Below are positions 37,774 through 49,813 of a stretch of DNA of 64,000 nt, piece after piece. The stretch's first letter is position 1, and the number at the start of each line of letters is the position of its first letter. The DNA lies in assembly GCF_918797505.1 (NCBI RefSeq), contig NC_092795.1, positions 26,337,131 through 26,401,130 of the forward strand, written 5' to 3'. Source of the stretch: Bemisia tabaci. Its lineage: Eukaryota > Arthropoda > Insecta > Hemiptera > Aleyrodidae. The notes under the pieces are model-generated. The model had not been told where the DNA came from and did not search any database. It worked only from the letters and a program-made list of their open reading frames with translations. A program made the position numbers and the translations under genes.

Positions 37774-37971
37774 GATATCGTCACTCGCCATGCGACATTT
37801 CAAAATTTTTGCCACCATTTTATTTTATTCCAGAGAAATTGTTGGTTGAATCTGTTTGATATTTTCGGACAGTTTCGTCAAACAATTTCTCTGCAAGAAA
37901 ATAAAATGGCGGCGGAAATTTTGAAGTGTCGCATGGCGCTTGTGATACTTCGGCTAGAAGGTGACGATATG
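37774..37971. repeat. Foldback element, about 80-bp arms, downstream of Ets65A stop
   Basis: GATATCGTCACTCGCCATGC then GACATTTCAAAATTTTTGCC is matched by the inverse GGCGGAAATTTTGAAGTGTC then GCATGGCGCTTGTGAT...GACGATAT. The loop is about 30 bp. If the Ets65A 3' UTR is longer than 350 nt, this hairpin is in the mRNA. Confidence 0.85.
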
Positions 37972-38313
37972 ATCTGAAGCTCAGTATCCGTTTTGGAACT
38001 TCTTTTTCGCAGAGAAGTGATGAGATGATCCCATTGTTTTCCGAAGAAAACTTAGTTCCTTCCCGCTAAACTCTATCCGTATCATTAAACCTTCCCGAGA
38101 CGGAGAGATGCCTGATTTGACCTGTGACGTGACGCGTGCGTGATTGGATTCGGGGCGGGCAGGAAGCAATCACGGGCGGCCCGGATCTGGACGCGTGGCT
38201 GCAATTACACCGGTGACTTAAGCGCGGCGGCGCGCTGGCGTGGGCGGGGGCGGCCCCCCTGGCTGCCGGGCGGCGGGCGTCGGTGATGGTTAGTTGCGCC
38301 TGTCCCAGCTAGG

Positions 38314-38441
38314 TCATGCGTAGTGGGGGTACGAACTCAGGTGCGAAGTCACGTGACCCGGGTGATGGGCCATCGTGTGCCCCGAGTATAGGTTCGCCCC
38401 CGGGCTTGTCCAGTAAGACGTCGGTGATGAGAATATTCCCG
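38314..38441 (-). CDS. Ets65A: ETS transcription factor (ERG/FLI1 family), terminal coding exon
   Basis: After a TGATTTCAG acceptor, the two bases CG complete the split codon left by the exon at 50433-50626. The frame runs GIFSSPTSYWTSPGANLYSG, then HTMAHHPGHVTSHLSSYPHY, a final Ala and a TGA stop at 38314. The S-Y-W-x-S-P core, the His-rich segment and the S-H-L-S-S-Y-P-H-Y-A end match the conserved C-terminus of ERG/FLI1 proteins and Drosophila Ets65A. That match, the exact phase and the order on the strand make the link across an 11.99-kb intron secure. The 3' UTR must run leftwards; an AATAAA (minus strand) at 37630-37635 is one possible poly(A) signal, but a foldback element lies before it, so the end is not settled. 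Confidence 0.9.
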
Positions 38442-38779
38442 CTGAAATCAGAAAAATCACTCATTTTAGCATATACATATCTAATATAAAAATTTACAGT
38501 GCCTAAATGGGAGAATTCGCAACTTTACCACGTAATATAAAAAAAAACTTGGGTCATATTTTCAAAATCTGAATAGAGTAGGTTCATCTAGAGATAATTG
38601 CCTGTCGATACCTGCAAAAATCATGAAAATCGGCTATCAATAGAACGCTGGAACTAAGCGTTACCAGATGAAAATAACGTGAGAAAACGATTATTCAAAA
38701 ATCCGCGAGGAGAAAATAATTCTAGAGCATCTATGGAAGCAGATAATATTTTCTCAGTTGAGTTGCTATTTAGGACGAA

Positions 38780-39068
38780 TGGAATTCCTAAATTGGACGT
38801 ATTTATGATTAAAGGAACTATGAGCGAGTGGAAAGATGGGGTGTGCTCGTACGAGCTGCATAAGAAACAATGTGAAAGTGGATATAGTTCCTTTTGAGAA
38901 AATGGAAGAACGGGATTTTCAATTAAATCAAGAGGAACTGAGCGCTAACTCGTGAGCTGTGGGCATGTGACAAGAGCATTGTGGACAGGGCTCATGAGTT
39001 AAAGCCGAGCAAGAACGACAATGGAGACGGCTTCGTGCCGCTGACGTCACTGGCGCTTTTAAAGTTCC
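38780..39068. mobile_element. Partial copy of the 25652-26030 element, reverse orientation
   Basis: It begins AATTGGACGTATTTATGATT and contains GGGGTGTGCTCGTACGAGCT, TGTGGACAGGGCTCATGAG and CGCTGACGTCACTGGCGCTT, the reverse of the interior at 25740-25990. It directly abuts TIR element C at 39077. Confidence 0.65.
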
Positions 39069-39076
39069 ATTCATTC

Positions 39077-40019
39077 CCTGGTAAAAATTGGCGATAGGAG
39101 CTGCGTTTCAAAATAGCATAAGAGTTCTTATAGCCAACTAAAGAAGGCTATTGAAAATCATATAGCTGGCGGTAGAAAGCGGAGCAAATCAGCCGGGCTA
39201 TGCGAACCTATAAAAAAGTATACAGTCGGGCTATAGTTCCTATCGCCGAGCTTTACACTTTATCGCCATTGGCTATAAAAGGCTATAAGAAATTGTGTAG
39301 AAATTCGTGTGCTTCGGAAATCATTAAGTTTGATACGGAACTACCTTCATATTTACAAAACACACATTATATTTTCCTTTAAATCATATTTTTTTTTTCA
39401 TCTATTAAAACGAGAATAGTCCATACAGGGTGTGCAAACATTTCAAAATCATGAGTTGAAAAACGCTGACTCCGCGAGATTAAATATTGGAGCCTAACAC
39501 AAAGCGGAGCGGCGACGCACTGGCGCCTACAAACCTAACAAGGATACTTCACGCATTGCGCAATGCGTGAAGTATCCCTGTTAGGTTTGTAGGCGCCAAT
39601 GCGCGTTTCGCGCTCTCTGCCCGCCCGCCGCGCCGCATGCAGCGTGCCACGGCGTCTGACTCTGAAGCAACTTTTTCACACCGGAGGTATTGCACAGTAT
39701 CGTAAGAAATTGAAGTCGCTCCAACATATTAAGAATGACAGGCATCCTTCGAAAGTACGGAGCTTTCCTCGCAAAATAAATCAAGATACTACGGCACAAA
39801 AAGAGAACGGTAGTCCAAAAACTAACTAAGTCCAAGTATCCGTATTTTTTTTATTACGTTTAGCATAAACTTTATCGTCTGGCTGTAGCTTAATCGCCAT
39901 CGGCTATACAAGGCTATAAGAAATTGTACAGCCGGCTACAGAAGCTATTGGAAATCTTACGGCCGGCTTTACGTCTATGGTATTTTGGAACACAGATTCT
40001 ACTGCCAATTTTTACCAGG
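39077..40019. mobile_element. 0.9-kb TIR element, family C copy 2
   Basis: The element is bounded by CCTGGTAAAAATTGGC and the exact inverse GCCAATTTTTACCAGG. It aligns with 15969-16873 but adds the complete palindrome at 39522-39597. Short frames on both strands (for example plus 39599-39829) are shared with copy 1 through DNA homology and carry no transposase motif. Confidence 0.85.
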
Positions 40020-40756
40020 CTTCTTATGGCCCAAGCACTAACGAGCACATCCCATCTTTCCACTTGCACACAGTTCCATTTAGCATAAATACGCCCCAAT
40101 GTCCCACTGGGGCTGTGGTGGCTGTAACAAGAATTCCATTGGAGCGACTGGAATTCTTGTTGTATTAAAGGAGGCCAGATGAGGGGAAAAATAACAATAT
40201 TTCGATAGGTACTCTTGGAAAATTTCCTCGCGACCGTTTCGTGTGGAAAGGGGGAGCCACCAAGAGACAAAGTAAAACGGGGGACCCCGTCTGGTCTTCG
40301 GGGGGGGGGGGGGGGGGGTTCAGTCATGAATTTTCGCGAAATCGGGGGTAGGTTCGTTGAACCTGAGGGAAAGCTTGCACCCCTGTCAAAAGACAGTAAA
40401 ATTGGCAACCCTCGGGCGAAGAAAAGACGGAGCAGGGTGAGGTGGAGGAGAAGTTGTCAGACCGTGAAAAGGAGCGCGAAGTTGATCGGCGTCCCTGGTC
40501 CCTGTCCCCCTTAGACACCCCCTTCCCCCGGTGGCCGTCGTCGATAGTGTTGTCACGAGGCCGACCCCCCCCCCCCCCCCCCGGCCGACAGGGGCTCATG
40601 GATTCATGGCTTCACGGGCTCGTGAGCGCACGGATTTCCTCGCTGTTTGCATCATTGGCTCCCGCTCATATTATCCTGAGCTTTCGGCTCACTGTGGCCG
40701 TACTTGAGGAATCAACGGCCAACACTAGTTTTGCTGGATTTTTACCAGCACATGCT

Positions 40757-41038
40757 GGTTACACGATCAAATTCCCATCAATTTCCGATCAAATGGTGAC
40801 TGGTGCGCACCATCTACCATCAAATTTCTGCGGCCTGCAAAAATTTGATGGTAGATGATGGAACTGTGGGGCTCATCCTTCATCTGATTTCCACACAACC
40901 GTGCTTATTTCATGCTTATTTCAATCAACACGCTGTTTTAATTAAGTTTACTCATCAATCTAGATAACTCTCGACCGCCATCTTGGTCATCATTTTGATC
41001 GGAATTTGACGGAAATTTGAGCGTGTAACCGGGCCATT
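40757..41038. mobile_element. MITE family H copy 1
   Basis: It runs from GGTTACACGATCAAATTCCC to AATTTGAGCGTGTAACC. An internal hairpin, CATCTACCATCAAATTTCTG then TGCAAAAATTTGATGGTAGA, lies in the left part. It matches 60442-60715 in reverse orientation. Confidence 0.8.
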
Positions 41039-42252
41039 AGATAGCCCCTCTCCCTTTGTGACGCTTTTCTGCACTGAAAAAAAAGTATCAGGGACCGTCC
41101 ACAAATTACGTAAGGCACTTACTTGGGGGGGGGGGGAGTAGGGGTGTCAAGAGGTGCCCTTGCTGGTGCTTTACGGGAGAGGGGGAGGGGTCAAGCACTC
41201 TCTTACGTGAGCCAAACGCTTATTATTGAAAAAGAGGGCAAAAACTTTTGAACAGTTGGCCTAGCCCAACTTTCGTTACTTTACAGACTGACTAGTCCAA
41301 ATGCCGTTATTTTAGACTTTTAATGTTTTTGTTGAAATGTAGAGCACTTAAAAGTGCTTTTAGTGCTTATGTGTGAAGGCGATTAGAATAGGTCATGGTC
41401 TATACTTTACTAAATTGAAAAAATGATTATCTATTATCATTTTTATATTTTAATATTCTAATATTTATATATAGGGTGAGTATAATCGATGTGTGTTTAA
41501 AAAAACACAAAGTGAGTCTAGTAATTTTTATCTTAGAATTATCCCATAGTATTTTTGTACCATTGTATTTTAGCTCTCTCGACTTAGGCTACTTTCTAAA
41601 CTTTTTGAATTTAAAAACTGGTTATTTTTTCAATACAACTGTTATTTTTTATGATCTCCTACCAGCGATTCGTCATGTTTAAAACCATACCGATTTGTTT
41701 CAACACCATGTTTTCATTAAATTAAACGATAGAAGAGAGGGGGTCTGGCCAGCCTTTGCTCTTGCGCAGTAGGTAAAGTAGCAGTGCGGGGTCTGTAAAA
41801 TATATCGTCTCTGAACCAAACCAAACGGACGTTATCGTTGAGCTCAACGATACGTCCATTTCCTTTGCCGCTGCAGCCATCGATTCATCCACCGAGCGAC
41901 GCGACTCCGACACGGGGAAAACAAACAATGAAAACCCGAGTGGGAAACATAAATTCGGTCACCGAAAAATTCTCTCGAACATGTGTGATTTTCCTGTGCG
42001 CGTTTTCAGTCCGATGCTCTTTCCTTGAGGTCGCCTGCTCTGGCTTCTCGTGTCCGAGCGCTTTTGGCCCGTTGCCAGACTTCCCGTCAAACTTTACAAG
42101 TTCTTACGTTGTCCCTCGATTTGCTTGACATTTTCTCGAGCTATATAAAAATTAAATGCACCGGTGTGCGGTGTGTTCTGCTGGATCTTTCATTCTCAGA
42201 GAGGAATAGTGTGTTTTCAGCAACAAATCGTGGAAGTTGGGATCTCATAGTA

Positions 42253-42523
42253 CATTGAGAAAAAAACTTCGTGCATGGGACCCGAAGTTGAGGTCATATG
42301 GATCTTTGAAGTTTTCTGATCACGAATCCGCAAACTTGAGGTCGAGCTACCGAAGTTCGGGTCAGACATCGAGGATGCTTCGGAATGTACCGGAGTACTT
42401 TAGATGTCTGACCCGAACTTTGGCAGCTCGACCTCAAGTTGTTAGATACGTGATCCGAAAACTTCAGGGATCCATATGACCTCAACTTCGGGTCCCACGC
42501 ACGAAGTTTTTCTCTCCGTGTAG
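42253..42523. repeat. Long foldback hairpin, about 130-bp arms, in the Ets65A intron
   Basis: ACTTCGTGCATGGGACCCGA then AGTTGAGGTCATATGGATC on the left is matched almost base for base by the inverse on the right (GATCCATATGACCTCAACTT then CGGGTCCCACGCACGAAGT). The two arms meet near 42387 with a very short loop. The near-symmetry makes almost the same 78-80-codon frame open on both strands, which is an artefact of the palindrome. Confidence 0.93.
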
Positions 42524-42879
42524 GGTTCACAGTTTCCAGGGTGATTGAAGTGCCGGAAATGGAAACAGAAATTTCTGGAAACTTCCCGGTGGTTCATTTA
42601 AAAGTATCATTTATTTTATATTTATTCATTCATTTATTTATTTTTTAAAGAAATTTTAATTTCCTCCGGTACCCGCTCTGCTAATTATTTGACATTTATT
42701 CCTATGAAACCCACAACTTCCACAGCTATATATGCTGTTTTAGTACCTCGAAACAGCGGGGACAGAGGGGCACGCACATCTATGCTCTAGGCCTTTCACA
42801 TGTTTAGAAACTGAGGACGAATGGAATTTGTTTCAACAGAATCACTCGTCAGTTTCGTGAAAATTCGTCGCCACAACCG

Positions 42880-42937
42880 GGTTTCGAAACCGAGACCTAC
42901 TGACCTAGAGTAAGACGCGCTGACTAATAGACCAATC
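42880..42937 (-). repeat. tRNA-like SINE head
   Basis: On the minus strand an A-box-like ATTGGTCTATTAGTCAGCGC (around 42916-42937) is followed at tRNA-like spacing by a B box, GGTTTCGAAACC (42880-42891). The sequence beyond the B box (CCGGTTGTGGCGACGAATTT) is shared with about 47605-47640, where a weaker B box (GCTCAAATCCCGG) is seen. The body does not fold as a full tRNA with acceptor arms, so it is more likely a SINE than a tRNA gene. Confidence 0.5.
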
Positions 42938-42966
42938 TATCAAGCAGAGGTTACCGTGTATGTGTG

Positions 42967-43229
42967 CATATCGACGGTGAAACTACCAAACCACGTATCT
43001 CGGTTTGCGGCGTCGCAGACTTCCTGTCATACTTTATTTTTTAAATGAAAAACTACTTAACATCCAGTCTTGAAAATTTCTGTGATTTTTCCTCTTTGTG
43101 CGGAGAAAATTCCGTGAAAATTTCAAGGAATGATATGGATTTGGTCTACTTCAAAAAAATAAAATGTGAGCGTAGATTTTTAAACACCGCAAACGAGATA
43201 CGTGGTTTGGTAGTTTCACCGTCGATATG
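42967..43229. mobile_element. MITE family G copy 1
   Basis: Left end CATATCGACGGTGAAACTAC then CAAACCACGTATCTCG; right end inverse CGAGATACGTGGTTTGGTAG then TTTCACCGTCGATATG. Arms are about 36 bp and nearly perfect. The middle has AAATGAAAAACTACTTAACA and AAATTTCAAGGAA, shared with the G copies at 50856, 59172 and 63466. Confidence 0.88.
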
Positions 43230-45020
43230 AGTCTTCCTCTGTCAAAGTTCGCCGGGAAAGTAGATTCTTGCCTCTTGCCATCGCGCCTTCAATTTTGGAG
43301 ACGCAACACGGACATCCATCAAGTACGAATAGTTGTATCTCTGCGCCGTCATCAACGCGCATCCTTTATCTTGCTCTGTTCCCATGATGTGTTGGTTCTG
43401 TTGGGTGTATTTTACTTTGAAAGCTACGTAAGCGACACTGCCGAAGATGAAGACGTGATCGGGCTTCGTTTTTTTTAACTTTCCTAGCGAATCTGAGCGA
43501 CACCTCACTAGCAGCATAGAGCGAAGCATGCGAAATAGGTGTTTAAAGTGCACGTATTCCCATCATCAAATATTTTGATCGTTTTGAAGCGTGAAATTTA
43601 TGATCTTGGGTCGCAACTTGGTACCGGGGTGTATATTTTTATGGGAAACTCGAATTACCACTCAAATTTCCGAAATTTGAATAAAGTAGCAGACGAGCCT
43701 AAAATGCCATCTTAGCGACTTCGAAATCATTCAACCTTCCAATAGAGATGTGTCAGGGCGTGCGGTGGGTTTAGTGACAGGGCAAGCTCTAGCGTTCGCC
43801 ATCCGGGGGGGGGGGGGGGGGGGGGGGTCAACGTAGTCTCTTTCCCCTCCTCAGGGAGCCTCCCTAGAAAATTGTTAAAATTTTACGGTATTTGCTCTAT
43901 TATTCGGATGAAATCTGATGGAACGTCTTGAAAAACTGTGGTTTTATTACTTTCTCTCTTACTTATGATTTCGTTTACTCAACTTGTTTCGAATGTTATT
44001 GAGCATTAGAGGACGGCTCCATGCTCTTAACTCCTAATTTTGCCACTTATTTGAGATATTGTAGTCTTTATTCTACATTATTTAGAATTTTTTGAGTTTA
44101 AAATTAGAAATTAGAAAAATAAGTTAGAAAATTAGAATTTTCTGCATTTTAAACATGTTTGAGAATTTTCTAATTCATCACTAATTAGATCAAGTGAGCG
44201 AAATTTTATAGAATTTAAGGGCATTTGCTCCGAAGGAGCAGCTACAACCGCGACGGAAAGAGGGAGCAAGATAGCGCATCGGAGGCAGAAGCAGCGCGCT
44301 GCGGTGCGGTGACGGGCCAAGACATGGCCAAGAGAAGCGAGCTGCGATCGCGCAGCGAAGGGCTCGGACTCGGAACGTACCGCCCTACCCGCCCGCCTTG
44401 ATTCCGCCGCCGAGTAGTGGCTCTCCGCTCAGCTGATCGCAAGCGATTCTCCAGCGCATGAGTCGGCCCGTGTTTAGGCCGCGCAGCGCGCTGCGCCACC
44501 TCCATCCGCTCTCTCTACGTATTTCTGTCTCTCTCTCTTTCTGTTTTCAATGCAATTTACATACTGAACACCTTTTATAAATTATATTTGCTAAAATGTA
44601 AAAAATGCATGTAACAGGTGTAATTTTCTTCTTTCTTTTGAAATCTTTGGGCAAGCAGTGCTTGCCTTGCTTATCCGGACCGCACGCCACTGAGATGTGT
44701 ATTCTTTTTCTGTTCAATGTTGTTCTGTTCACAATTCTTATTGTTCCGTTCTGTTCTTTTCCAAAATCAATTTACCCTCAGCTAATTTAGACCTCCATGT
44801 CGATACCGGCGCGCTCTTCAACTATGAAACTGCTTGTTCTGATTTCGATTATTTGCATGATTCTTTCCTGTCAAAATTCCAAAGCGATAAAAAATATTTT
44901 GATCGTAAAGACAGCCGCTTAATTTTGTCTACAACACCGAGTCTCACGGAGAAATGAAACTTCAAATCTCTTTCTCTCGGTTCAAACTTGATGCGACTAG
45001 GTGCGTTTTCATCGAACAGT

Positions 45021-45178
45021 GGCGTGGCGTGCTTTGCGATATATCGATTGATCTACCATTTGAACCTGTGGAAAAGGGTCGATAACAAGGTGCTCAGAAT
45101 GAACGCCTCAAGAAGCGATTCTTTACCACAGCTTCAAATGGGGAAATCTCGATAATCGATCATTCACGCCGGGCCACT
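45021..45178. mobile_element. MITE-like repeat with ATCGATT ends, copy 2
   Basis: This copy shares TTTGCGATATATCGATTGAT, the middle ACCATTTGAACCTGTGGAAA and the end ATAATCGATCATTCACGC with 29983-30142, same orientation. Confidence 0.65.
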
Positions 45179-47805
45179 ATGCTGCTAAACTCAGTCCACT
45201 TAATGAGAATTTTCAATTAAGCGCTCAGCCGATAGGCAGCGCTTTTTGATTTCGACTTGCCTCTGAGTATTAGAATACCAGTGCTAATGCGTTTAAATGA
45301 CGCACCAGCTCATCGATGTGTAGGCTTTTTGGGGGGGTCCATTTTTAAAATAAATAAAGCTGTGAAATCTGTATTTTACGCTTTTAACGTAATGCGCAGG
45401 TAGTTTCGATCGTTTGTCTATAAGAAAATTTCTTAGCGGTAGAGTAATTCTTATCGAAATTGATCGTTGAACTCAAATGAAGCCTAAAAAAAAACGCGCC
45501 TGATGAGCTCAACGGTGAGCTTATTTTCGGGAAACAAAAATACGCGTTTACGGTTTCCTTGGTAACCTTTGTTTGCTATCAGCTGATGTTTTATTTCCAT
45601 TTCCCAGCCAAGTCGACGGAGTTTATACATCCTTTCTTCATTAAATACATTTACCAACACCTGAGCGCTTTTCTAATACGACAGTATTAGAACTTTCCCG
45701 CTTGTTTTTCATTCATTTCTCTCCACATGAAACTACCCTGATGGCGACAAAAAGAATAGGCAAAAGTGGTGATTTTTTCCGGCGAGTCGGCATTTACGCT
45801 TGAAATTTCCCGGCCTTCGGCGTCTCTCGTTTCCAATCTTGCGGAAATTGAGTTGGCGTGTACCACCTACTCCTCCCCCCTCCTCCTCCCTCGCGACTCC
45901 TGCGCCGATAAATATTGTTTCAAAATCAACAAGCGTCTGCACCCAGCTCCTTTTCATCCCTCCGAGTCGCCTACCCCTCTTTCCGCCTGCGCTTCTGCGT
46001 TCGTCCCTTATGAGGAGACGTCAGTGCGACTCCATGATGCACTTACGGCGCAGGGGGTAAGAGGGGTGTGGAGATTGCGTTCCGAATGGGTTAAAATGGG
46101 TAAAGGAAGAACCTCGAGACACATGATAATCTTAAGCTCGCAACCGCGCAGAATATTAAAATGTGCAGTGCTGTAAAACCCATTTTAACCACTCTGAAAC
46201 AGTTTCGAAACGAATCGCATAACCGTACAGAGATAATATATTTCACGCGCAGATTAGCCTAATGATGACTGATGAGAGATGACCAAAAAGTTGGGTAACT
46301 AGTTTAGTTGTCTCAATTTAATTTGCAAAAAATCGTCCAACGAAGTGGGCAACTCAGCACCAACTTGTTGGTCATCAAAAGGCATATTTTTTTGCTCAAA
46401 TAGTTGCTGATTCATCAATTGATCATCATTTTAGGCAGCGTTGACCTTTAAATTTAATTTTTGCTTCATCCGATTAAACTGCTCAGATTGGTAGTGCGCA
46501 ATCTCTGAAACTACATTGTCTCTGTAAGCAGAAACCGGAAATCAATTCGGTTCAGCAGACCAAATATAGTTTGGCTGACGAACTATATGATTAATTTACG
46601 TTTACCAAACAAAAGTAAGTTTCATATTACCAGAACTGACCGCTATTTTTATTTTTTTATTTTCAAAGCCGAATTTTGTATTTCAGTGCCCGTCCTGGTT
46701 TTTGTTTATATGTATGAACTTTATCGCAATTGCTGATAGAATCCCTGATACCTGATAGATATACCTGGTAGAATCCCCGGGGTTAGTAAAATATTTTGAA
46801 ACCAATGAATTTATACCCTGGTTTTTAACACTTTTACTCGGAGTCCTTATTTTTTAAACTGGTGGTCTCATTGTATAACAAGAGGCTACAACTGAATGTA
46901 AAAAAGAAGTTACACATCCAAGTTTAATGGAAGAAGTCAAATATATATATCTTAATTTCTGTATTCTAGATGAAGTTTTTTCTTAGCTCAATGTATTCTT
47001 TTCTCAACAGCCTTTCAAGCGTGTTAAGGAGAATCAAGTCAAATAAAGGACAGAAAAAAAGTAAAAAAAATACATTCTAAGGACCTCATCACCATCATGA
47101 TAATAATCACTTGATAGTTTCCTGGAACGAATTATAATTCAGACAAATCGTCGGGCAACGAGATTAATACGAGCATGTATGTTCGTCGCAATAACGCTAT
47201 AACGTCGCGACTTTATGACTCGTAATCCTTAAGGCAGTGGTTTTCTTTTGAATGAAAAGCTTATACTTCCCTACGAGACGCGGACCTGATGGGTGAAGTC
47301 AGCGACTCGATTTTATCCCTCGGCGTTTGCTTGTATATTAATTTCGAATTGGGATGAGCATTTTATTCGTGAGCAATTGCTGACTACTGAGGGTCGCATT
47401 TAGACCGGAAGGGAGAGAGACATATAGGGTGACCCTTAAAGCGCTTGTCGGCGCCAAGAAGGGATGATCAGAGCTCATAGAATGCGAAGCACAACTAGGC
47501 CGAGTTTAACAGAAATGTATCTTGGGGGGGGGGGGGGATGAAGTGGGATTTGCCAGAAAAAGGCCGAGATGAATAAGTTTTTTCATATCCACTCCTTAGT
47601 TACGTGAAAAAATTTCGTCACTACCGGGATTTGAGCCAGAGATCAAGGATTTTAAGTGTCAAAAACGGGAACTCTCCGAAAATGTAATCTTGCAAAGGGT
47701 TAGTGATTATTACGTCTACTTGCGTGCGTATATGTCCCCCTGTCAAAGTTTCTCGGGCTTCGGAATCTTAACGAGAATTCTAGGCTAAAATTTGGGGGAT
47801 ATTTC

Positions 47806-48635
47806 CTGGGCCGGATTAAGGGGGTGGCCACATGGGCCGCGGCCCATGGCGGCAAATTTAGGGGGCGGCAAATTTTGCAATTTTTTTAAATGTAGGTATA
47901 ATAAAAATCGGATTCAGAAAAAAAAATATCCATAAGAAAAGGAAACAAAATCTCTTCTTTCTGAGCGTGTAGTAATTTCTAATTTTGTCGTTTTTCGGTG
48001 ATACAAAAGACAGCATCTTTAATTAGTCGAGTTAAGAGAGGAACTAAACACGCAATTTTGCCTGGAGCTCAGCGCAGAGAGGAATGATGACGAGGACTTG
48101 GGATGAAAAGGACAAGTCCTCGGCGCGGCGGTCAGCATGTAGCACATATAAGCGCCTACAAGACTGCATGAATACTTCACCCATTGCGCCAAACACAGTG
48201 CGGTCACGCGGTCAGGAGCGGTTGGCGTGAAACGCATAGCGCCTACAAGACTGCAGGAATACTTCACGCATTGCGCCAAACACAGTGCGATCAGCGCGGC
48301 GCGGCGCAGCGGCGGAAGTTAAAATCATTAAACCACATTTATGTTTGTTCTTTCATAATTTTTTGGTTCATATCTTACAAATGGAGGATCTTGTCCACAC
48401 AGAGATAGGTTTACGGAACTTAACTTTCGCGTCAAGTTCCGTGAAATTTTGCTAGTAGTGTTGACAGGGCTTTCGCAAAAAAATGTATCCAACACGAGTA
48501 GGTAAACGCGTCTTATGCACCCCTTTTCCTCTGGCACGTCCACTTGGTGGTTTTTATAAATGTTTCAAAACGAATGAGAAGGGGGCGGCAAAATACAGGC
48601 GGCCCATGGGCGGCAAGTAGGTAAATCCGGCCCTG
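47806..48635. mobile_element. Non-autonomous hAT-like element, 830 bp, with exact 8-bp TSD
   Basis: Ends CTGGGCCGGATTAA and TAAATCCGGCCCTG are inverse with small mismatches. The direct repeat GATATTTC flanks both sides (47798-47805 and 48636-48643). The inside is a reverse relative of 24269-25235: GGCCACATGGGCCGCGGCCC at one end, two units with GCGCCTACAAGACTGCA and CTTCACGCATTGCGCCAAAC, and CGGCCCATGGGCGGCAAGTA at the other end. No transposase. Confidence 0.92.
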
Positions 48636-49328
48636 GATATTTCCGATTAATAATCGCCTGTAATCCGTGAGCTGACCGAAGACTCAAGAAAAATCTTTGC
48701 GGAACAGCCTGTGAGGAGGGAGAGATAATCGTCAAGACGAGGCGAGGAAAATAGTGAAAAGCAACATTGCCGCTTCTGATTAAAATCATCTCATTAATAT
48801 CCACGAAGGCGAATGAGAATTCCGATACTTCAAGCCCAACATTGCAACTTGGTCTCTCCTCGAAGGGGTCCAAATTCGGCATCGGGAACTGCATTGAAGC
48901 GTCGGAACGTCGAGGACAAAACGCTGAGCGAGAACAACGTAACTGAAATGAGGAACCGAATGCAGATACGTGGTTTTCGCCGAGGACGGGAGATCAGGGT
49001 GCGGCCGTAGCGACATTAATTTCTCGTAGTCCATTATGGCGCATTAGTGCGCAAAATTCAAGGATCGGAGGCGGTCTCGGCTCCCGCGCCCGCGGCCAAT
49101 AAACAAAACAAGAGATTTATTGGTCCCTTTATTAGCCACCCTATTACTGTCTCCTTGCTTTATTGCATTCACTCAACTTGCGCATTTTTACAGCTCCTCT
49201 TGCCGCAGACGCGGACCTCGCCGAGATTTATCGGTTCTGTCGACGTCCGCGCGGGCGGAGGCTACCGCATTTTCACCATCCACCGAAAACTGAAAGGCCC
49301 GCATTTCTGGAATCGCCTGAGGGCAGAT

Positions 49329-49573
49329 CTGCCGTGCTAAGCAAGAACGCCGTAAATCGATCAAGATTTTCCAGCGTTTCTTGGAACTTAACACTTTATA
49401 AAATAAAAACTGTTTTACCTTTGCACCTCAAATTTTCAGGTTAAATTCTTGATAGTATTTGAGAATTAATTCGGTAAAAACATTGTCCCAAAGTACACAC
49501 GTTTTTCTGCTATGATACATTGTTTCCTAAAAATTTAAAATGGCGTTTACGGCGTTTTTGCGTTGCACGGCAG
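49329..49573. mobile_element. MITE family B copy
   Basis: CTGCCGTGCTAAGCAAGAAC then GCCGTAAATCGATC on the left; inverse GGCGTTTACGGCGTTTTTGC then GTTGCACGGCAG on the right. About 245 bp; closest to the copy at 13218-13463. Confidence 0.8.
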
Positions 49574-49813
49574 AGATGCACAAAATGAAATTTCATTTTC
49601 CAGTGAAATAAAATTCTATCTTCCATGAATTTTTTTTTCTCAGGGGCTACGTGCGCAACCCGCAACAAGGGGCAGTTGCGCTGGTCTCAGAATCGTGTTT
49701 TGCTGCTTAATTCTTGTACTTTGGCTAAAAGTAATCAGATCCGTCCAAACCGCAACTTTCTGCGTTCAATATTAACTGAGATATCGCCCATTGATAAGTC
49801 GGGGGTTTGATGT

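Larger units (their letters stand above)
23119..38313. other. Intergenic region between the CpG-island gene and the 3' end of Ets65A
   Basis: About 15 kb, holding the hAT-like elements at 23470 and 24269, an inverted-repeat element at 25652-26030, MITE A at 26718-26956, MITE B at 35183-35436, the hairpin at 34543-34615 and the foldback at 37774-37971. The Ets65A 3' UTR must occupy part of its right end. GC-richer patches at about 25.75-25.87 kb and 31.88-32.24 kb carry only low-complexity open frames. I find no further exon I can support. Confidence 0.5.

Noticed and set aside
42237..42530. Two look-alike 78-80-codon frames on opposite strands
   Set aside because: Both are produced by the palindrome; a symmetric hairpin encodes nearly the same peptide on each strand.
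42880..42937. Genuine tRNA gene
   Set aside because: A and B boxes are present, but acceptor and anticodon stems do not pair, and the downstream part recurs elsewhere as a repeat.
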